NCBI GenBank assembly: GCA_009840005.1
Contig: VXOR01000106.1
Coordinates: 1 to 64,000, forward strand
Length of the DNA stretch: 64,000 nt
Origin: Gemmatimonadota bacterium
Lineage (GTDB): Bacteria; Latescibacterota; UBA2968; UBA8231
Reading direction: 5' to 3'
Below are positions 9,180-17,135 of this stretch, one piece after another. The notes under the pieces were generated by a model, which worked only from the letters and a program-made list of their open reading frames with translations, made no database searches and was not told the DNA's origin. The stretch's first letter is position 1; every line of letters starts with the position of its first letter. Made by a program: the position numbers and the translations under genes.

Positions 9180-10424
9180 ATGCCCTACCGGTTGCTCAAA
9201 TACGGCCTCGAGAAGGATTACTCCGAGCCGCGCATGTTCCACTCGCCCGAGCGGTTGCGCGATAGCTATGAAGTAGTGATCATCGGCGGTGGTGGGCACG
9301 GGCTAGCCGCGGCACACTATCTCGCCCACGAGCACGGCATCTGCGATGTGGCCGTGCTAGAGCAGCGCTACATCGGCCACGGCGGCACCGGTCGCAACAC
9401 GGCGATCATCCGCTCGAATTACCTGACGGAAGAGGGTGCGCGCTTTTACCAGTTCAGCGTGGATCTGTACCGCGATTTGTCGCGGAAGCTCGACTACAAC
9501 CTGTTCTACTCCGAGCGCGGTCACTTTACCTTGGCGCACACGCCGGCCGCGCTGCGCACCCAGCGTTGGCGCGCCGAGGTCAACAAGCACCTCGGCATCA
9601 ATTCCGAGGTGGTAGGCCCGGAGTTCATCAAGAAGACCATCCCCGAGATCGACCTGAACTGCGGCGGGCACCAGCCACCCATTGTCGGTGCGCTCTACCA
9701 CCCGCCGGGAGCCATTGCCCGCCACGACGCAGTGGCGTGGGCGTATGCGCGCGGGGCTGACAGCAAAGGCGTGGAAATCCACCAGCAGACCAGTGTCACC
9801 GATATTGAAGTCGAGGATGGGCGGGTCGCGGGCGTGCACACGGACCGCGGTTTTATTCAGACACGCAAGGTGCTCAGCGCCGTGGCGGGCTGGACACCGC
9901 AGATACAGCGGATGGTCGGCCTGCGCTCGCCGCTGGTGGTGCATCCGCTGCAGGCGTTTGTCTCCGAGCCGTTCAAGCCGTGGCTCGACGCGATTGTCGT
10001 ATCGGCTAGCTTGCACACGTACGTCAGTCAATCTTCGCGCGGCGAGTTGGTCGCTGGTGCGTCTTTGGACCCTTACGAGCTGACGTCCATGCGCTCGACG
10101 CTCGACTTTGCCGAGGGGTTGGCCGGGCATATGCTCGATCTCTTTCCCTGCTTGGCCGACGTCAAGGTGCTGCGCCAGTGGGCCGGGTTGTGCGACATGA
10201 CCCCAGACTTTTCGCCGATCATGGGCACGACGCCGATTGCGGGCTTTTACATCGACGCGGGTTGGGGTACCTGGGGTTTTAAGGCCTCGCCGGTCTGCGG
10301 TTACACTATGGCCCACACCATCGCCCACGACGAGGATCATCCGCTGATCCGCGCCTTTAATACGTCGCGCTTTGGTGCGTTTGAATTGGTCGGGGAGAAG
10401 GGAGCGGCGTCCGTTGGCCACTGA
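9180..10424 (+). CDS. mgdA: N-methylglutamate dehydrogenase subunit A (sarcosine oxidase beta-like)
   Basis: A 414-residue FAD-dependent oxidoreductase of the DAO/SoxB family that oxidises the N-methyl group of N-methylglutamate. The Rossmann motif VVIIGGGGHGLAAAHYL sits near residues 31-47, GTGRNTAIIRSNYL is the typical SoxB segment, and the C-terminal PDFSPIMG...GWGTWGFKASP closes the FAD fold. The N-terminus (YRLLKYGLEKDYSEPR...SPERLRDSY) matches the SoxB family, so ATG 9180 is kept although no Shine-Dalgarno is visible. It is followed after 234 bp of repeats by mgdB. Confidence 0.87.
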   Translation: MPYRLLKYGLEKDYSEPRMFHSPERLRDSYEVVIIGGGGHGLAAAHYLAHEHGICDVAVLEQRYIGHGGTGRNTAIIRSNYLTEEGARFYQFSVDLYRDLSRKLDYNLFYSERGHFTLAHTPAALRTQRWRAEVNKHLGINSEVVGPEFIKKTIPEIDLNCGGHQPPIVGALYHPPGAIARHDAVAWAYARGADSKGVEIHQQTSVTDIEVEDGRVAGVHTDRGFIQTRKVLSAVAGWTPQIQRMVGLRSPLVVHPLQAFVSEPFKPWLDAIVVSASLHTYVSQSSRGELVAGASLDPYELTSMRSTLDFAEGLAGHMLDLFPCLADVKVLRQWAGLCDMTPDFSPIMGTTPIAGFYIDAGWGTWGFKASPVCGYTMAHTIAHDEDHPLIRAFNTSRFGAFELVGEKGAASVGH

Positions 10425-10430
10425 TCGTAA

Positions 10431-10458
10431 ATTACGAATTACGAATTACGAATTACGA
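10431..10458 (+). repeat. 7-bp tandem repeat ATTACGA x4
   Basis: Four exact ATTACGA copies just after the mgdA stop codon. Together with the next hairpin they fill the 234-bp gap between mgdA and mgdB. Confidence 0.9.
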
Positions 10459-10509
10459 GTTCTTAATTTTCAATTCCTAACGGATATTACGCACGGCTTC
10501 TTGTGTATG

Positions 10510-10597
10510 GGATGCTTCGCTGCGCTCAGCATGACAAGTGCTAGCACTTCGCTTCTCAGTGTCATGCTGAGCGTAGCGAAGCGGAGTCGAAGCATCT
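10510..10597. repeat. REP-like hairpin (GATGCTTCG...CGAAGCATC), copy 2 of core
   Basis: Arms GATGCTTCGCTGCGCTCAGC and the complementary GCTGAGCGTAGCGAAGC...CGAAGCATC form a long stem. The core is the same as inside the two MITE-like elements. The outer ends differ: CTAACGGATATTACGCA on the left against a reverse-complement GGAACTGACGTTACGCA on the right. This is therefore a related but separate repeat type. Confidence 0.7.
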
Positions 10598-10658
10598 CTA
10601 TCCTGCCAGCGCCTAGCGTACGGTCAAGACGATGCGTAACGTCAGTTCCTAATTCCTA

Positions 10659-10922
10659 ATGAAAATCCTCACTTGCCCAATCAACGGCCCGCGCCCGCTC
10701 TCAGAATTCGTCTTCGGCGGCGAGGTGCGCTCCATGCCCGATCCTAAGAAAGCGGATGACGCTGCGTGGGCCGACTACGTGTTCAACCGCTCCGGTGAGC
10801 CGAGCATCCAGCGCGAGTGGTGGTACCACAGCGCCAGCAGGACTTGGTTTATCGCCGAGCGCGACACGGCCAACGACGAGATCGTCCGCACTTATTTGTG
10901 GGGCGAGGGGGGCACAGCGTGA
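10659..10922 (+). CDS. mgdB: N-methylglutamate dehydrogenase subunit B (sarcosine oxidase delta-like)
   Basis: An 87-residue SoxD-family protein: ILTCPINGPRPLSEF, FGGEVRSMPDP, WADYVFNR, REWWYH and WFIAERDT are all family signatures. In heterotetrameric sarcosine oxidase the delta subunit holds Zn through three Cys and one His. Here only Cys6 and His57 remain; position 9 is Asn and position 61 is Arg, so the classical Zn site is probably absent. I believe this is common in the NMG-dehydrogenase branch, but could not check. Its stop overlaps the mgdC GTG start by 4 nt. Confidence 0.85.
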   Translation: MKILTCPINGPRPLSEFVFGGEVRSMPDPKKADDAAWADYVFNRSGEPSIQREWWYHSASRTWFIAERDTANDEIVRTYLWGEGGTA

Positions 10923-13795
10923 AGCGCCGTCTGTCCGCACAGCCCGGGGAGTGGATCGACCGGACGCAGCCCCTTGAATTCCGCTTTGAAGGGGAGTCGT
11001 TCAGCGGCTTTGCTGGCGATGTGATCGCCAGTGCGCTGTTGGCCAATGGCGTGCAGACGATGGGGCGCAGCTTCAAGTACCACCGGCCGCGTGGGGCGTA
11101 CAGCTTGGCCGGGCACGATGCCAACGCGCTGTTTACGGACGGCGAGCGCACGCATCTGCGCGGCGATAGCGAGTCGTTGGCCGCGGGCATGGACCTGCGG
11201 GCCGTCAACACCATCGGCGGGCTGAAAGGCGATTTGCTCAAGTGGCTGGAGTGGTTGGGCCGCTTCATGCCGGTGGGTTTTTACTACAAGACATTTCACC
11301 GCCCCCGGTGGCTTTTTCCTTTCCACGAGCGGATCATCCGCCAGATCGCGGGCTTGGGTCAGATCAACCGCGACCAAGCGGCCACGGCTAGCCCCAAGGA
11401 ATACGCTTGGTGCGATGTGCTGGTCGTGGGCGGTGGTGCGGCTGGGCTGGAGGCGGCTAGGGCTGCGGGAGAAGCTGGCGCTAGGGTCTTGTTGGTCGAG
11501 GAACAGGCGCGTCTGGGGGGGAGTTGGGCGTGGCAGCACGGTGGGAACTGCGACGAGCTGGCCGAGGTGCTCGCTGGCCTGCCCCATGTGGAGATCCGCT
11601 GCGGAACGGTGGCCGGCGGCCACTACGCCGACGGATGGGTCGCCCTGTTCGATGCGGTGCGGATGACTAAGGTGCGCGCCGCGGCCGTCGTCTATGCCAA
11701 CGGCGCGATTGAGCAGCCCGCCGTCTTTGGGCACAACGACCTGCCGGGCGTGCTGCTCGGCTCGGCCGCGCAGCGGTTGGTGAAGTTGTACGCGGTTAAA
11801 CCTTGCGACCGCATGGTGGTGCTAGCGGCCAATAGCAGTGCGTATGGGGTGGCGCTGGACATGCTCGACGCGGGGGTTGAGGTGGTGGCCATTGCCGATT
11901 TGCGTCCCGACGCGGCACCGTCGGCTCTAGCGGAAAAAATCGCTGCCGCCGGGGTGCCGATCCACAGCGGTCATGCGATCTATGCGGCCATGCCGAATGG
12001 CCAGAAGAATGGTCTGCGCGGCGCAGTGGTGGCACCGCTAGCCACAGACGGCACCATAGATGCCCAGCGCGGCACCGAGATCGCCTGCGATGGCCTTGTC
12101 GCGTCGGTTGGCTGGATGCCTAATGCCGCGCTGCCCAGCCAAGCTGGGGTGCAATTCGCGTACGACGAGGGGCTGGAGCAGCTCGTGCCGCAGTCGTGTC
12201 CAGACGGGGTCTTTGTCGCCGGGCGCGTTCGCGGGGTGTACGACCTAGACGCACAGCGGGAAGACGGGCGGGTCGCCGGGCTTAGGGCCGCGCACTACGC
12301 TGGCCACGGCGACGGCGAGGTGTCTGCGCCCTCGCCGCCGGTGCGAGAAGCCCACAGCCACAGCTATCCGATTTTCTTCCATCCGAGCAAAAAGAACTTC
12401 GTGGATTTTGACGAGGATTTGCATTTGACGGATTTCGTCAATGCGCATCAAGAAGGCTACGACAGCGTCGAACTGCTCAAGCGCTACAGCACCGTGGGGA
12501 TGGGGCCGAGCCAGGGCAAGCTGTCCAACATGAATGCGATGCGGATCTTGGCCAAACTCAACGGCGACACCATTGCCGCGACTGGCTCGACGACCGCTCG
12601 TCCCTTTTACCAGCCGGTGCCGCTGGGGCATTTGGCCGGTCGGCGCTTCCACCCGATGCGCCGGACGCCGATTCACGATTGGCATTGCGAGCACGGCGCA
12701 GTCTTTGCCCACGCCGGCGACTGGTATCGGCCCGAATACTATGCCAGCGGCGACGCCAACCGCGACGAGTGCATTGTGCAGGAGGCGCAGCAGGTGCGGG
12801 CTGGGTTGGGGATCATCGACGTGAGCACGCTGGGCAAATTGCAGGTCTGCGGCCCGGACGCGGGCGAGCTACTCGAACGCCTCTATACGGGCCGTTTCAA
12901 GAAGCAGGTGGTCGGTCGCTGCCGCTACGGCGTGGCGCTCGACGAGAGCGGGGTGGTGATCGAGGACGGGGTGATAGCGCGGCTAGCTGATGACCGCTTC
13001 TACGCCACTACGACTAGCAGCGGCGCGGCGGCCTTTTACCGCGAGATGCTGCGCTGGGCTGCGATCTGGGGTTTGGACGTGACCTTGAGCAATGTCACGG
13101 GTCAACTGGCGGCTTTCAACTTGGCTGGTCCAGAAAGCCGCGACGCGCTGGCGGAGTTGACGGATATCGATCTGAGGTCGGGCCCTTTTTCCTATTTACG
13201 GGTGCGCGAGGGCGAAGTGGCTGGGGTGCGGGCAATAGTGATGCGGGTGGGTTTTGTTGGCGAATTGGGCTACGAGATCCACGTGCCGGCTTGGGAGGGG
13301 GAGCACGTGTGGCGCACGCTGGTGGAGGCCGGTGCGCGGCCCTTTGGGGTGGAGGCGCAGCGCCTGTTGCGCTTGGAAAAAGGGCACTTGATCGTCGGCC
13401 ACGACACAGACGCGCTGACGTATCCCCAAGAGGCGGGATTGGCGTGGGCCATTGGCAAGAACAAGCGCTTCTTCGTCGGCCAGCGCAGCTTGCGAATCTA
13501 CGCCGCCCGCCCAGTTCGGCGCACGCTCGTCGGCGTGCGGTGGCCCGCTGATTTTGCCGACAAGTTGCCCGAGGAGTGCAACTTGATCATGCGAAGTGGG
13601 TGGATAGCTGGTCGCGTGACCAGCATCGCCCCGGTCTCGACGCTGGGCTATCCGCTGGGTTTGGCCTTTGTCGAAGCGGATATGGCCGCGCCCGGCACGC
13701 GGGTGGAAGTGCGCTTGGACGATGGTTCGACGAGTGTGGCGGAGGTGGCCGCGCTGCCCTTTTACGACCCCGAGGACGAGCGGCAGAAGCTGTGA
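10919..13795 (+). CDS. mgdC: N-methylglutamate dehydrogenase subunit C (sarcosine oxidase alpha-like)
   Basis: A 958-residue SoxA-type subunit. The N-terminal ferredoxin-like domain (FEGESFSGFAGDVIASALLA, FKYHRPRG) lacks the Fe-S Cys. A dinucleotide-binding domain starts at VLVVGGGAAGLEAARAAG (about residue 166). A C-terminal GcvT-like aminomethyltransferase domain (from about residue 610) would move the released carbon to tetrahydrofolate as 5,10-methylene-THF. Start: GTG 10919 inside a GTGA overlap with mgdB, with GAGGGG at 10905; an upstream in-frame GTG lies inside mgdB and is less likely. The mgdD partner is not adjacent; it lies at 20057. Confidence 0.86.
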   Translation: MKRRLSAQPGEWIDRTQPLEFRFEGESFSGFAGDVIASALLANGVQTMGRSFKYHRPRGAYSLAGHDANALFTDGERTHLRGDSESLAAGMDLRAVNTIGGLKGDLLKWLEWLGRFMPVGFYYKTFHRPRWLFPFHERIIRQIAGLGQINRDQAATASPKEYAWCDVLVVGGGAAGLEAARAAGEAGARVLLVEEQARLGGSWAWQHGGNCDELAEVLAGLPHVEIRCGTVAGGHYADGWVALFDAVRMTKVRAAAVVYANGAIEQPAVFGHNDLPGVLLGSAAQRLVKLYAVKPCDRMVVLAANSSAYGVALDMLDAGVEVVAIADLRPDAAPSALAEKIAAAGVPIHSGHAIYAAMPNGQKNGLRGAVVAPLATDGTIDAQRGTEIACDGLVASVGWMPNAALPSQAGVQFAYDEGLEQLVPQSCPDGVFVAGRVRGVYDLDAQREDGRVAGLRAAHYAGHGDGEVSAPSPPVREAHSHSYPIFFHPSKKNFVDFDEDLHLTDFVNAHQEGYDSVELLKRYSTVGMGPSQGKLSNMNAMRILAKLNGDTIAATGSTTARPFYQPVPLGHLAGRRFHPMRRTPIHDWHCEHGAVFAHAGDWYRPEYYASGDANRDECIVQEAQQVRAGLGIIDVSTLGKLQVCGPDAGELLERLYTGRFKKQVVGRCRYGVALDESGVVIEDGVIARLADDRFYATTTSSGAAAFYREMLRWAAIWGLDVTLSNVTGQLAAFNLAGPESRDALAELTDIDLRSGPFSYLRVREGEVAGVRAIVMRVGFVGELGYEIHVPAWEGEHVWRTLVEAGARPFGVEAQRLLRLEKGHLIVGHDTDALTYPQEAGLAWAIGKNKRFFVGQRSLRIYAARPVRRTLVGVRWPADFADKLPEECNLIMRSGWIAGRVTSIAPVSTLGYPLGLAFVEADMAAPGTRVEVRLDDGSTSVAEVAALPFYDPEDERQKL

Positions 13796-13835
13796 GAGGT
13801 AAGCGCGTTAAAAAGCAAAGGCCCTGTCGTCAGTT

Positions 13836-14165
13836 AGGAACTGACGTTGCGCACAGCGCCCTAGGTATGGGATGCTTCGCTCCGCTCAGCATGACTGGCT
13901 CAGAAATCCGCTTCCTTGTCATGCTGAGCCTTTCGGCTTCGCTCAAGATAAACTCCGTGAAGCGGAGTCGAAGCATCTGTTACCTAACTGATGTTACGCA
14001 GTACGTGGCCGGTGGTTGGTTTTCGGTCCGATTCTCGCTGGGATCGCGGGCAGGACGCCCTTGATTCGACGAGGCCGATGGCCGTAGGGGGCGGTTTCAA
14101 ACCGCCCCCTACCCGGGTGCGTAACATCTGTTACCTAAGATGCCCATGTGTAACATCAGTCAGTA
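13836..14165. repeat. repeat-filled intergenic region after mgdC
   Basis: The 382-bp gap 13796-14177 has no gene. It contains a third GATGCTTCG/CGAAGCATC hairpin (13871-13978) with an internal insertion in its right arm. AACTGACGTTGCGCA (left) and AACTGATGTTACGCA (right) flank it as imperfect direct repeats. A GTAGGGGGCGG palindrome (14084-14112) and further partial TGCGTAACATC copies up to 14165 follow. These look like layered insertions of small non-coding repeats. Confidence 0.65.
14084..14112. repeat. 29-bp palindrome (GTAGGGGGCGG family), copy 2
   Basis: GTAGGGGGCGGTTT, one central base, then the reverse complement. It is one base shorter than the copy at 3323-3352 and lies between the convergent mgdC and DUF5686-like genes, where a bidirectional terminator would be useful. 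Confidence 0.8.
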
Positions 14166-14177
14166 CAACGGGTCCTC

Positions 14178-16700
14178 TCAAAATGACTTCTTCGCACTCA
14201 GGCTCCAGTACCTCCCTTGGCGATCCAGTCTGCGGGTGTATTCTACATTGAGATAATCGAGCAGGGTCAGCGATAGGCCGAGCTCGTGGTGGAAAAGCGC
14301 GAGTGAATCCTCGGCAACATTCCAAACTCGGCCTGCGGCCCCGTGCAGTGCCCAGCCCAATCCCCAGCGCTGGGCGCGCCATCCTAGCCCCAACCGCTCG
14401 AAGAGGCCGGTGCGCCAGCGCTGTTCCCAGAAAAATCCCGCGTAGTGTTGGCCTGTGTATGGGCGGTTGCGCAGGGTTTTAAATGCGCCAAAGGGGCCGA
14501 CGATCACCAGACCAGCATCTAGGGTCCCGTGGCGCTGAATCGGCACCTGACCAAGACCCGCACCGGCTTGGAGCCGATAGTTGGACTCGGCCGGCCAGAG
14601 TCTGCCCCGTGCTCGTTCGACGTGCCAGTCGAGCCGGGCGTCTAGGCGGGCAAAACGGGCAAAGCTCCCCATCCATTCGTCGCTGTACTCGGCCGCGAGC
14701 CGGGTGCGATGCCACGCCTTGGGGTCGAGTCCACCTAGGTCGAGCACCAGCTCCAGCGAGGTCATACGCCCCGCACGGATCGGGGGATTATCCCTGTAGG
14801 TCAGGTCCCGGTCGGCGCAGAGGTGCTTATAGACATAACTGCTTTTGGACTGCACGCTGCAGAAATTGAAGTCTGTCTCCTTGCGCAAGCTGCGGTGCTG
14901 CTCTCGATTGAACGCCAGCGTCAGGACGCTGTGCTGCGCGAAGCGATACCCCGCCTCGGCGCGCCAGCGGGTCCGCCAGTAGAAGTCGAAGTAATCGTCG
15001 AGACTGAGCAGAAAGGGATAGCTGTTGTCGGCAAGTGTATAGAGAGAGGAAGGATAGCGTGGAACGGTGCCGCGCTGATAGTACAGGCCCGTGAAGCCGC
15101 GGCCATCCGCACCCCAGATCCGCTTCGACCCCACGCCGGCAAAGAAGCGCCCATGCCCGGTGTTGTAGCCCCCCTTGAAGTAGATTCCCGTGCGCTGGTC
15201 GAGCAGGTTGGTACCGCGCCAGCGCGCGCCGAAATGCAGCGCATCGACGCGGTTGACCCACAATTCCGGCGTGAGCTTGCCCCTGACCGCTGCCGGGATT
15301 TCTACTACGTGCTGGCCGAAGAACGTCAAGCTCGTGTCGAGGTGAACTCCAGTCACCCCGGCGACGACATAGCGCAGGAGCGCGTTGTTGACCAAGGTTT
15401 TTTGCGCCAGCGGATCCTCCTTGATCGCGGCGGGTACCTCTTCGCCCACCTGCTGTTCGTGGAGCCGGTAGAGTGCGGCGACCGCCTGCTCGGCCAGCGG
15501 CTTGAACCCTTGTTGTAAGTCCGCAAAAGCCTGCGCTTGTCGGCGGGTCAAGGGCCGCTCCGCTCGCCGTTTGGCTAGAAACTTGTCCCAGGTCGGCGAG
15601 TGCGGTTCGACTAAGAGCGCTCGGCCTATGGCGAACGCATAATCAATCGACGGCGCGTCGAACTCATAGCCCCTGAACCGGGTCCAGCCGCGCAATCGCG
15701 CCTGCGGCGTGGGTGCACCGCGGAGGCGACGGATGCGTTCGCCGCCGGTTGTTGTGCCCACCCGCCCCTCGATCTCGTATTCGGTCTCCACCGGCAACCA
15801 AGCTCCATGCGCGAAGCGGACAAAGTGCTGCCGGAGCCGGTAGCCAAGCCCGTTTTCGGTCGCGAAACCGGCCGGATGCAGCCGGCGGTTCGGCCAAAGC
15901 TGCGCCTCCACTAGGGCATACTCGCCGTCTTGGACGACCAGCGCGCCCGTCCATCCGGCCAAGGCATTGGTTTTTGGCTGTATCGAGATGAAGTAGTGGT
16001 CGTCCTGGTGGCCGACCAGTTGGAAAGAGTAGTGCTCTAGTGCCTGCGGGTGCGTCGGTCCTGTGAAAATCTGCCCGTGGAGCGCGATTTCGTCGTCGTA
16101 GAGGTTGAACAGATACTTCGCCGCGGCAAAGACCTGCATTGAAGCGCTCACGTTGGCCGTGTGCTTTTTGGCCTTTAACTGCTCGCGCAGCCCTTTGTCC
16201 CGATCCCGATACAGTTCGGCTAGGCTCTCGCGGATCGCCGCGATGTACTGATTGCTGTAGAGGACCTGCCGCGTATGCGCCTCGACCCGGTAGCGGTGTG
16301 CAAGCGGTGCCCACACGCGTTTGCGGCGGATCACTTCGCGCATGATGCGCACCGCTGGGTCGTCGCCGTCGATAATCAGGCCCTTGAGCTCAAGGGGTAT
16401 CGGCTGCAAACGGAATTTTAGAGGGCCGGCCTCATCCACCAGCAGCTCGACGGGCGCGTATCCTATGTGCGTCGCCCTGAGCGTCACCGGCAATGCATCT
16501 ACCACTAGGCGAAAGACCCCCTGGCCATCGCCGATAGTCCCCCACGCTTGGCCCACCACCTCGATGTTGGCTCGCGGCAGGGCTTTTCCAGTCTCCGCAT
16601 CGAGCACTACGCCCTGTACCACGACCTCGGCTTGGGAATCAGCCGCGCAGTATCCTAAAAAAAAGAAGGCAAACCAGACCATTACCATTAGCGGAAACAT
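14178..16700 (-). CDS. DUF5686-like outer-membrane protein with carboxypeptidase-regulatory domain
   Basis: An 840-residue exported protein. A hydrophobic signal segment (residues 1-20) is followed by a carboxypeptidase-regulatory-like domain (VVLDAETGKALPRANIEVVG... to about residue 100) and a linker DPAVRIMREVIRRKRVWAP typical of DUF5686 proteins. The rest is beta-rich, ending in YWSLSAKKSF with a terminal Phe, as in outer-membrane barrels. The function of the family is unknown; surface or outer-membrane assembly roles have been guessed. It lies opposite in strand between mgdC and the transporter and is unlikely to belong to the NMG operon. No clear Shine-Dalgarno is seen. Confidence 0.72.
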   Translation of the reverse strand: MFPLMVMVWFAFFFLGYCAADSQAEVVVQGVVLDAETGKALPRANIEVVGQAWGTIGDGQGVFRLVVDALPVTLRATHIGYAPVELLVDEAGPLKFRLQPIPLELKGLIIDGDDPAVRIMREVIRRKRVWAPLAHRYRVEAHTRQVLYSNQYIAAIRESLAELYRDRDKGLREQLKAKKHTANVSASMQVFAAAKYLFNLYDDEIALHGQIFTGPTHPQALEHYSFQLVGHQDDHYFISIQPKTNALAGWTGALVVQDGEYALVEAQLWPNRRLHPAGFATENGLGYRLRQHFVRFAHGAWLPVETEYEIEGRVGTTTGGERIRRLRGAPTPQARLRGWTRFRGYEFDAPSIDYAFAIGRALLVEPHSPTWDKFLAKRRAERPLTRRQAQAFADLQQGFKPLAEQAVAALYRLHEQQVGEEVPAAIKEDPLAQKTLVNNALLRYVVAGVTGVHLDTSLTFFGQHVVEIPAAVRGKLTPELWVNRVDALHFGARWRGTNLLDQRTGIYFKGGYNTGHGRFFAGVGSKRIWGADGRGFTGLYYQRGTVPRYPSSLYTLADNSYPFLLSLDDYFDFYWRTRWRAEAGYRFAQHSVLTLAFNREQHRSLRKETDFNFCSVQSKSSYVYKHLCADRDLTYRDNPPIRAGRMTSLELVLDLGGLDPKAWHRTRLAAEYSDEWMGSFARFARLDARLDWHVERARGRLWPAESNYRLQAGAGLGQVPIQRHGTLDAGLVIVGPFGAFKTLRNRPYTGQHYAGFFWEQRWRTGLFERLGLGWRAQRWGLGWALHGAAGRVWNVAEDSLALFHHELGLSLTLLDYLNVEYTRRLDRQGRYWSLSAKKSF

Positions 16701-16793
16701 ATGCTGGAATGACTAAACAGTATAGGCAAAGGTTCCAAACGAGCACTCTCCGTTTGCCTCGCTCTACCGTCCATCCTATCCTTAGCCAATGCC

Positions 16794-16950
16794 CTAAGTA
16801 CACGACAGTAATCCACTGGACGTTAGGCATGGGAGGGCTGAGATGCTTCGACTCTGCTCTGCTCCGCTCAGCATGACCGGGGATGACGCCCCTGTTGTCA
16901 TGCTGAGCGAAGCGAAGCATCTCATACCGCGCTACTGTCGTGTACTTAGA
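16794..16950. mobile_element. MITE-like element with 17-bp TIRs and 8-bp target duplication, copy 2 (inverted)
   Basis: The reverse complement of this element matches 4144-4299 almost throughout. TIRs are CTAAGTACACGACAGTA, with one extra A at the right end. The 8-bp CCAATGCC flanks it directly (16786-16793 and 16951-16958), a different target from copy 1, so at least one copy transposed. It lies in a divergent intergenic region, as copy 1 does, and interrupts a coding remnant described next. The gap 16701-17135 contains only these. Confidence 0.88.
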
Positions 16951-17097
16951 CCAATGCCTATGCTCACCGCTGTATGGCTCTTCTTTGGCTGCCGCGCCGA
17001 TCTTCCAGAAGCCGCCCTCGCCGACCGAAGCCCCGACCCCGATGTACGGTAAGAGACCTTCGCTGAATGTCCATGTAACCGGAGCCTTGGTGGCGTA
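16951..17097 (-). pseudogene. remnant of a barrel-like ORF interrupted by the MITE
   Basis: Forty-nine codons read without a stop (TWTFSEGLLPYIGVGASVG..., ending EHRHW). Removing the element and one target duplicate joins the last codons in frame to LRIGWTVERGKRR (from 16785 down). The composition (alternating hydrophobics, Gly/aromatics) resembles an outer-membrane barrel fragment, but I cannot name the family. An in-frame TGA sits just 5' (17098-17100), so it is already decayed. Confidence 0.35.
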
Positions 17098-17135
17098 TCA
17101 GGGGTTGCTAGGGCGGCGCTAGGAAAGGACTGGTC

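Noticed and set aside
9357..10421. Long minus-strand open frame of 354 codons opposite mgdA
   Set aside because: Same reason: mirror frame of a conserved FAD enzyme gene, with Arg/His-rich meaningless translation.
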